Of a DNA stretch of 9,285 nucleotides, positions 6,954 to 9,285 are shown one piece after another. The DNA comes from an uncultured Lachnospiraceae bacterium (lineage in GTDB: Bacteria; Bacillota; Clostridia; Lachnospirales; Lachnospiraceae): assembly GCA_902766655.1 (NCBI GenBank), contig CACXEL010000322.1, positions 1 through 9,285 of the forward strand, in the 5' to 3' direction. Within the stretch, counting starts at the first letter, position 1. The number at the start of each line of letters is the position of its first letter. A model generated the notes under the pieces. That model was given only the letters and a program-made list of their open reading frames with translations. It had not been told where the DNA came from and made no database searches. A program made the position numbers and the translations under genes.

Positions 6954-7808
6954 ATGCAGGCTTTTCTTGTGTTTCAGAGTGATTTCGGTCTGGCGGACGG
7001 CGCTGTGAGCGCCATGAAGGGGGTAGCCTACTCGGTGGATCCCGGCCTCGTGATCAGCGATATCACGCATGAAATAACACCCTACAACATATTTGAGGCT
7101 TCCTACCGCCTCTTTCAGACCCTGCCTTACTGGCCGGCGAATACGGTTTTCGTATCAGTCGTGGACCCGGGTGTGGGCACCAGCCGGCAGAGTGTCATTG
7201 CAAGGACCGCGGGCGGGCAGTATATAGTGACTCCCAACAACGGCACCCTGACCCATATCGCTGCCTTTATCGGGATCACGGAGCTCCGCCTGATCGAGGA
7301 GCAGACCAACCGGCTCAAGAACAGTGAGGCTTCCTACACCTTTTACGGTCGTGACGTCTATGCTTACACCGGGGCCAGGCTGGCGGCGGGCCTCATTTCC
7401 TTCGAGGAGGTAGGCCCCAGGCTGGATATGGATGACCTGGTCTCCCTGGACCTTTACGGCGCGACGTTGAAAGGGCCTTCCGTGACCGGTCAGATCGATA
7501 TTCTGGACGTGCGTTTCGGCTCTCTGTGGACCTCGATTCCCTTCGAGACCTTCAGCGCGCTCGGAATCAAATTCGGAGATTATGCGGAGGTGCGCATTTT
7601 CCGCGGCAGCTCGCTGGTCTATATCAACCAGATCACCTACGGCCGGTCCTTCGCGGACGTCATGGTCGGCATGCCTGTTCTCTATATGAACAGTGTTGGC
7701 CATATGGCTCTGGCCATCAACCAGGGGTCCTTTGCGAGAGCCTACAATATCGGGACGGGCTCCCCCTGGACCATCGTGCTCTCGAGGGTCCGGGGCGACC
7801 TGCGCTGA
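6954..7808 (+). CDS. SAM hydroxide adenosyltransferase / SAM hydrolase family (DUF62), variant active site
   Basis: The product has 284 residues, close to the family norm. Family members split S-adenosylmethionine into adenosine and methionine; halogenases such as SalL and fluorinase are relatives. The start is the ATG at 6954, 8 nt after TAAGGAGG (6938-6945); the upstream in-frame TTG at 6933 overlaps that site and is rejected. Visible marks: N-terminal SDFG (D10), VVDPGVGTSR with D71 and R78 at the seven-residue spacing of the Asp-Arg pair, PNNGTL (family PDNGLL-like), and TFYGRD, where the family has TFHGRD. The conserved His of the Asp-Arg-His set thus appears replaced by Tyr131. The C-terminal domain has FGSLWTSI where the family has an FGN..TNI-like signature. 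It follows the dehydrogenase after 182 bp and precedes a terminator. Family membership is secure; whether it still hydrolyses SAM is uncertain. Confidence 0.9.
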   Translation: MQAFLVFQSDFGLADGAVSAMKGVAYSVDPGLVISDITHEITPYNIFEASYRLFQTLPYWPANTVFVSVVDPGVGTSRQSVIARTAGGQYIVTPNNGTLTHIAAFIGITELRLIEEQTNRLKNSEASYTFYGRDVYAYTGARLAAGLISFEEVGPRLDMDDLVSLDLYGATLKGPSVTGQIDILDVRFGSLWTSIPFETFSALGIKFGDYAEVRIFRGSSLVYINQITYGRSFADVMVGMPVLYMNSVGHMALAINQGSFARAYNIGTGSPWTIVLSRVRGDLR

Positions 7809-7852
7809 CCGATACGGACAGAATTCTTTGATATGAAAATATTTGCTGTCAA

Positions 7853-7890
7853 CCCTGTGCTGCAGAGTGAAATGCGGCACAGGGCTTTTT
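7853..7890 (+). terminator. Rho-independent terminator after the SAM hydrolase-family gene
   Basis: The stem is CCCTGTGC + TGC (7853-7863) pairing with GCG + GCACAGGG (7874-7884), 11 pairs with one T-G wobble, around a 10-nt loop. It is followed by C and TTTTT (7886-7890). It lies 44 bp past the stop codon and closes the transcription unit. Confidence 0.88.
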
Positions 7891-7931
7891 ATGTTCCGGA
7901 GTTCAGGACAAGGATCCGTGGGCTTTCCCGG

Positions 7932-7962
7932 TGCATCTTATCCCCGCAAAATGCATCTTGTC
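7932..7962 (+). repeat. 11-bp direct repeat, 20-bp period, upstream of a promoter
   Basis: TGCATCTTATC (7932-7942) and TGCATCTTGTC (7952-7962) match at 10 of 11 positions. The 20-bp period is about two helical turns, placing both copies on nearly the same DNA face. The second copy ends 10 bp before the -35 box at 7973, a usual place for a transcription factor to bind. No regulator gene is visible here, so the binder is unknown. Confidence 0.45.
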
Positions 7963-7972
7963 ACTCAGCCCC

Positions 7973-8000
7973 TTGAAACGGCCGGTCCATCCTGTACAAT
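7973..8000 (+). promoter_or_regulatory. Probable sigma-A promoter for the membrane hydrolase gene
   Basis: TTGAAA (7973-7978, 5 of 6) and TACAAT (7995-8000, 5 of 6) are separated by 16 bp. They lie after the terminator and 35 bp before the chosen start, giving a short leader with a purine-rich AGGAAGGAA at 8016-8024. Confidence 0.6.
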
Positions 8001-8035
8001 AGCGTCGTAATATATAGGAAGGAATGGTGACTATT

Positions 8036-9285
8036 ATGAGTATTGCGATATTTGTGATCCTGGCAGCGCTCGAGATCCTGCTGGCGGTAAGGACTTGCGT
8101 GGTAAGACCGGACAAAAAAGCCTGGCGGAGGGACCGGCTGGTGGTCCGTGCGATCGAGGTCGGTATCATAGTTCTCTGCCTGGCGTTCTGCCCGCAGGCG
8201 TGGCGCTTTGTGCCGGTGCTCCTTCTTCTGGCGATCCTGTTTGTGATTGCGGCGATCGGCATGCTCCTCCGGCGTAATAAGCAGGGCGGCCATAAAAAAG
8301 GGGCTGGCGCCGTTGCTGCCTGCCTGCTGAGCATTCTGGCGGTCTGCCTGTTCATGATGCCCGCGTTCCTCTTCACCGGCTACAGCGGTCTGCCGGTGAC
8401 CGGTGAACATGAAATCGCCCGGACTTCGGCGATTCTTGTTGATTCGTCACGTACCGACCCCTTTGAGAAGGACGGAAGCTATCGCGAGGTACCGGTGCAT
8501 TTTTACTATCCTGCGGACGGCACTGAACAATATCCGCTGGTGGTCTTCTCCCACGGCGCTTTCGGGTATTACGAAAGTAATACTTCGACTTACATGGAGC
8601 TGGCCAGCAACGGCTATGTGGTCGTGGCGCTGGACCATCCGCACCACGCCTTTTTCGCTGAAGACACGGAGGGGAAAACTGTCATCGTTGACACGGAGTT
8701 CATTTCCACAGCGTTGAATCTGGGCAGTATAGAGGACAAACAGGCGCAGCTTACGTTCTACAAGGAGTGGATGAAGCTGCGAACGGGAGACATGAACTTT
8801 GCTGTGGACGAGATCAAGGCCGCCGTGCAGGCCGGAGCGGCGGACGACAGCTGGTTCATCAAAGGAAAAGAAGGAGAGAATATTCAGGCTGCGCTGGCGA
8901 TGACAGACATTTCCAGGATCGGCCTTATGGGGCACTCCATGGGCGGGGCCACCTCGGTCGAGCTTGGAAGAGAGCGTGACGATATCGCCGCTGTGATTGA
9001 CATTGACGGGACCATGCTCGGCGAGTATACCGGCGTGGAGAACGGGGAACTGCTGGTCAGAGAAGATCCCTACACGGTGCCTGTGCTTGATATGTGCAAC
9101 TGGAAATCCTATAATGACAATCAGGACTATATTGCTGCCGGATTCCCCTATCCGAATGTGGTGGTCATCGGTCACGCTGCCGAAGGCTTCTCACTCGGGA
9201 TCCGGGATTCGGAGCATATGGATTTCACTGACCTGCCCATGTTCTCCCCGACACTGGGGAAAATGCTGGGCAGCGGTGAGCGCAG
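8036..9285 (+). CDS. Membrane-tethered alpha/beta hydrolase, PAF-acetylhydrolase-like; 3' end outside window
   Basis: The frame is open from the ATG at 8036 to the window edge, giving 416 residues. The ribosome site AGGAAGGAA, with a GGTGA just downstream, leaves the start slightly ambiguous: an in-frame ATG at 8024 and GTG at 8027 would add only four or three residues. The N-terminus has about four hydrophobic segments (roughly residues 3-18, 39-52, 57-78, 92-113) separated by Arg/Lys-rich loops, so the catalytic domain is anchored to the membrane. That domain shows an oxyanion-type HG (173-174) in VVFSHG, nucleophile elbow GHSMGG with Ser301, Asp324 in IDIDG, and His394 in SEHMDF. The 23-residue Ser-Asp spacing matches mammalian plasma PAF-acetylhydrolase (S273, D296), and VALDHPHH parallels that family's EHRD region. 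It probably hydrolyses an ester or lipid substrate; which one is unknown. It has its own promoter and is separated from the preceding gene by a terminator. Confidence 0.85.
   Translation, partial: MSIAIFVILAALEILLAVRTCVVRPDKKAWRRDRLVVRAIEVGIIVLCLAFCPQAWRFVPVLLLLAILFVIAAIGMLLRRNKQGGHKKGAGAVAACLLSILAVCLFMMPAFLFTGYSGLPVTGEHEIARTSAILVDSSRTDPFEKDGSYREVPVHFYYPADGTEQYPLVVFSHGAFGYYESNTSTYMELASNGYVVVALDHPHHAFFAEDTEGKTVIVDTEFISTALNLGSIEDKQAQLTFYKEWMKLRTGDMNFAVDEIKAAVQAGAADDSWFIKGKEGENIQAALAMTDISRIGLMGHSMGGATSVELGRERDDIAAVIDIDGTMLGEYTGVENGELLVREDPYTVPVLDMCNWKSYNDNQDYIAAGFPYPNVVVIGHAAEGFSLGIRDSEHMDFTDLPMFSPTLGKMLGSGER

Noticed and set aside
7903..8410. Overlapping minus-strand open frames across the start of the membrane hydrolase gene
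   Set aside because: Low-complexity Arg/Thr/His-rich translations without motifs, covering the opposite strand's promoter and hydrophobic segments.

Overview
The window looks like part of a chromosome from a G+C-rich bacterium, most likely a Gram-positive anaerobe of the Clostridia (inference, low to moderate confidence). The reasons are strong purine-rich ribosome binding sites (AGGAGG type) at a fixed 7-8 nt spacing, sigma-A-like promoters, a classical intrinsic terminator, and a soluble Ser/Thr kinase next to metabolic genes. All five recognisable genes lie on the plus strand. The first and last are cut by the window edges. I see no RNA gene, insertion sequence, CRISPR array or phage gene.

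Region 1 (1-5724) is the interesting part. It holds the C-terminal two-thirds or so of a eukaryote-type Ser/Thr protein kinase (catalytic loop, DFG, SPE, then TPR-like and beta-rich sensor-like regions). After 67 bp comes a 1167-residue protein with an unusual order of parts: Clp N-terminal-like repeats, a charged linker, a Clp/Hsp100-type AAA+ ATPase, a degenerate receiver-like domain, an FtsH-type AAA+ ATPase and an M41 zinc metalloprotease with an intact HESGH site. It has no membrane anchor. The pair reads as a kinase-controlled, soluble, self-contained unfoldase-protease. This is the best candidate in the window for a little-described system, and it probably continues upstream of position 1.

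Region 2 (5725-7808) starts with its own probable promoter. It carries a D-2-hydroxyacid dehydrogenase with a complete Arg/Glu/His catalytic set, then a 182-bp spacer with a dyad element and a repeated GGAGCGCTC word. Next is a SAM hydroxide adenosyltransferase (DUF62 family) whose conserved catalytic-triad His appears replaced by Tyr. A strong intrinsic terminator at 7853-7890 ends the unit.

Region 3 (7891-9285) has an 11-bp direct repeat with a 20-bp period, a good promoter, and the start of a membrane-tethered alpha/beta hydrolase resembling PAF-acetylhydrolase. Its catalytic Ser, Asp and His are all visible before the window ends. Regions 2 and 3 look like ordinary metabolic genes with no evident functional tie to region 1.
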